Source of the DNA: Spirochaetales bacterium
Lineage (GTDB): Bacteria > Spirochaetota > Spirochaetia > SZUA-6 > DRHE01
Direction: 5' to 3'
NCBI GenBank assembly: GCA_023136785.1
Contig: JAGLQP010000118.1
Span: 1-6,405, forward strand
DNA: 6,405 nucleotides
Shown: in pieces, positions 5,564 to 6,405 of the stretch
How the letters are laid out: each line of letters begins with the position of its first letter
Position numbering within the stretch: the first letter of the stretch is position 1
The notes under the pieces: generated by a model
Database searches by the model: none
Told to the model about the DNA's origin: nothing
The model's input: the letters and a program-made list of their open reading frames with translations, nothing else
Made by a program: the position numbers and the translations under genes

Positions 5564-6405
5564 ATGAGTACCCTACCCTTTGCTCGGATCGAGAAGAAGT
5601 GGCAAGCGTACTGGGAGAAGAACAAGACCTTCCGGGCCCAGGAAGATCCTGCCGTTCCGCCCGAGAAGCGAGTCTATGTCCTAGATATGTTTCCCTATCC
5701 CTCCTCGGCGGGTCTGCACGTAGGTCATCCCGAAGGCTACACCGCCACCGATATCTACTGCCGGTTCCTGCGGATGAACGGCTATCATGTCCTTCACCCG
5801 ATGGGCTTCGACAGCTTTGGATTGCCCGCGGAAAACTACGCCATCAAGCACGGAATTCACCCGAAGATTTCCACAGATGAAAACATCGGAAGATTCCGCA
5901 CTCAGATAAAAACGTTGGGATTCTCCTACGACTGGGACCGGGAGATTTCCACCCACGAGCCGGAGTACTACAAGTGGACCCAGTGGATCTTCCTGAAGAT
6001 CTGGGAGAAGGGTCTGGCCTACGAAGCGAAAATTCCGATCAATTGGTGTACCTCCTGTCTGACCGGTTTGGCCAACGAAGAGGTGAAGGACGGGCGCTGC
6101 GAACGCTGCCATTCTCAGGTTGAACGCAGGGATATGCGTCAATGGCTGCTGAAGATTACCGCCTACGCCGAACGACTTCTATCTGATCTGGACAAATTGG
6201 AGTGGCCGGAGAGCCTGAAGCTGATGCAGCGCAACTGGATCGGTAAGAGTGTGGGCGCAAACGTACATTTTCCCTTGGGCGATGGGGAGGGCACGATCGA
6301 GGTGTTTACCACCCGCCCCGATACGTTGTTTGGTGCGACCTACATGGTGCTGGCGCCGGAGCATCCGCTGGTGGATACTCTGAGCACCCAGGAGCACAAA
6401 CGGGC
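5564..6405 (+). CDS. leuS: Leucyl-tRNA synthetase, 3'-truncated by the window edge
   Basis: This class I synthetase joins leucine to tRNA(Leu) in the cytoplasm. The first 280 codons plus two bases are present, of about 800-870 expected, and no stop is reached. The N-terminus [13 protein letters not shown] is typical of LeuRS. The HIGH-type ATP-binding motif is HVGH (52-55) in [32 protein letters not shown] (80-93) and [10 protein letters not shown] (119-128) follow. A four-Cys zinc-binding insert carries Cys162, Cys165, Cys179 and Cys182. The CP1 editing domain opens with [25 protein letters not shown] (in parts, 246-270), whose Thr-rich TTRPDT marks the site that hydrolyses mischarged tRNA. 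The KMSKS loop and C-terminal tRNA-binding parts lie outside. The ATG at 5564 is chosen because the protein alignment starts there and no start codon lies in frame upstream. No Shine-Dalgarno sequence precedes it. The upstream neighbours are a gene relic and a tandem repeat, so it is not clearly part of an operon. Confidence 0.98.
   Translation, partial: MSTLPFARIEKKWQAYWEKNKTFRAQEDPAVPPEKRVYVLDMFPYPSSAGLHVGHPEGYTATDIYCRFLRMNGYHVLHPMGFDSFGLPAENYAIKHGIHPKISTDENIGRFRTQIKTLGFSYDWDREISTHEPEYYKWTQWIFLKIWEKGLAYEAKIPINWCTSCLTGLANEEVKDGRCERCHSQVERRDMRQWLLKITAYAERLLSDLDKLEWPESLKLMQRNWIGKSVGANVHFPLGDGEGTIEVFTTRPDTLFGATYMVLAPEHPLVDTLSTQEHKR

Noticed and set aside
5681..6142. Minus-strand open frame of 153 codons
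   Set aside because: It is antisense to leuS, whose plus-strand frame carries all the LeuRS signature motifs.

Overview
The window reads as bacterial chromosome with moderate GC. It holds three conserved housekeeping blocks, with an accessory stretch between them. The three genes at the left end, dnaX, ybaB and recR, form a tight co-directional run, a common bacterial DNA replication/repair cluster. The leucyl-tRNA synthetase carries the [12 protein letters not shown] form of the HIGH motif. The GatC-like fragment and the overall gene style recall spirochaetes, but this lineage guess comes from memory of family styles and was not tested by any search.

Layout. Positions 2-1279 hold the 3' part of dnaX; its start lies outside the window. 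It is followed after 2 nt by ybaB (1282-1605) and after 1 nt by recR (1607-2197). Converging on recR, with 9 nt between stop codons, is a minus-strand gene (2207-3628) for a cytoplasmic (alpha/alpha)6-barrel glycoside hydrolase-like protein, in which the usual catalytic-acid Asp appears to be Thr. Upstream of it, positions 3629-3928 hold two good minus-strand sigma-70-type promoters that share a 13-nt sequence. Next comes a broken gatC (3929 to 4090, perhaps with a degenerate tail to 4205). It is followed by a gene with a strong ribosome binding site for an exported protein with a TPR-like segment (4307-5344). Directly after that stop codon lies the C-terminal tail of a GGDEF diguanylate cyclase (about 5346-5489) with no catalytic loop. 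The GGDEF stop codon sits inside a two-copy tandem repeat (5484-5534). The second copy supplies a plausible -35 box for leuS, which starts at 5564 and runs off the window.

How it fits together. DnaX (clamp loader), YbaB (nucleoid-associated) and RecR (recombination mediator) form an information-processing operon that is probably translationally coupled. The 3.4 kb between recR and leuS looks like a site of gene turnover. It contains two gene relics (gatC, GGDEF), an unrecognised exported protein, and an atypical glycosidase with its own promoters. I see no CRISPR, phage, toxin-antitoxin, transposase, tRNA or rRNA genes, and no convincing evidence for a new multi-gene system. The most interesting items are the relics, the tandem repeat/promoter arrangement before leuS, the paired promoters and the altered hydrolase active site.
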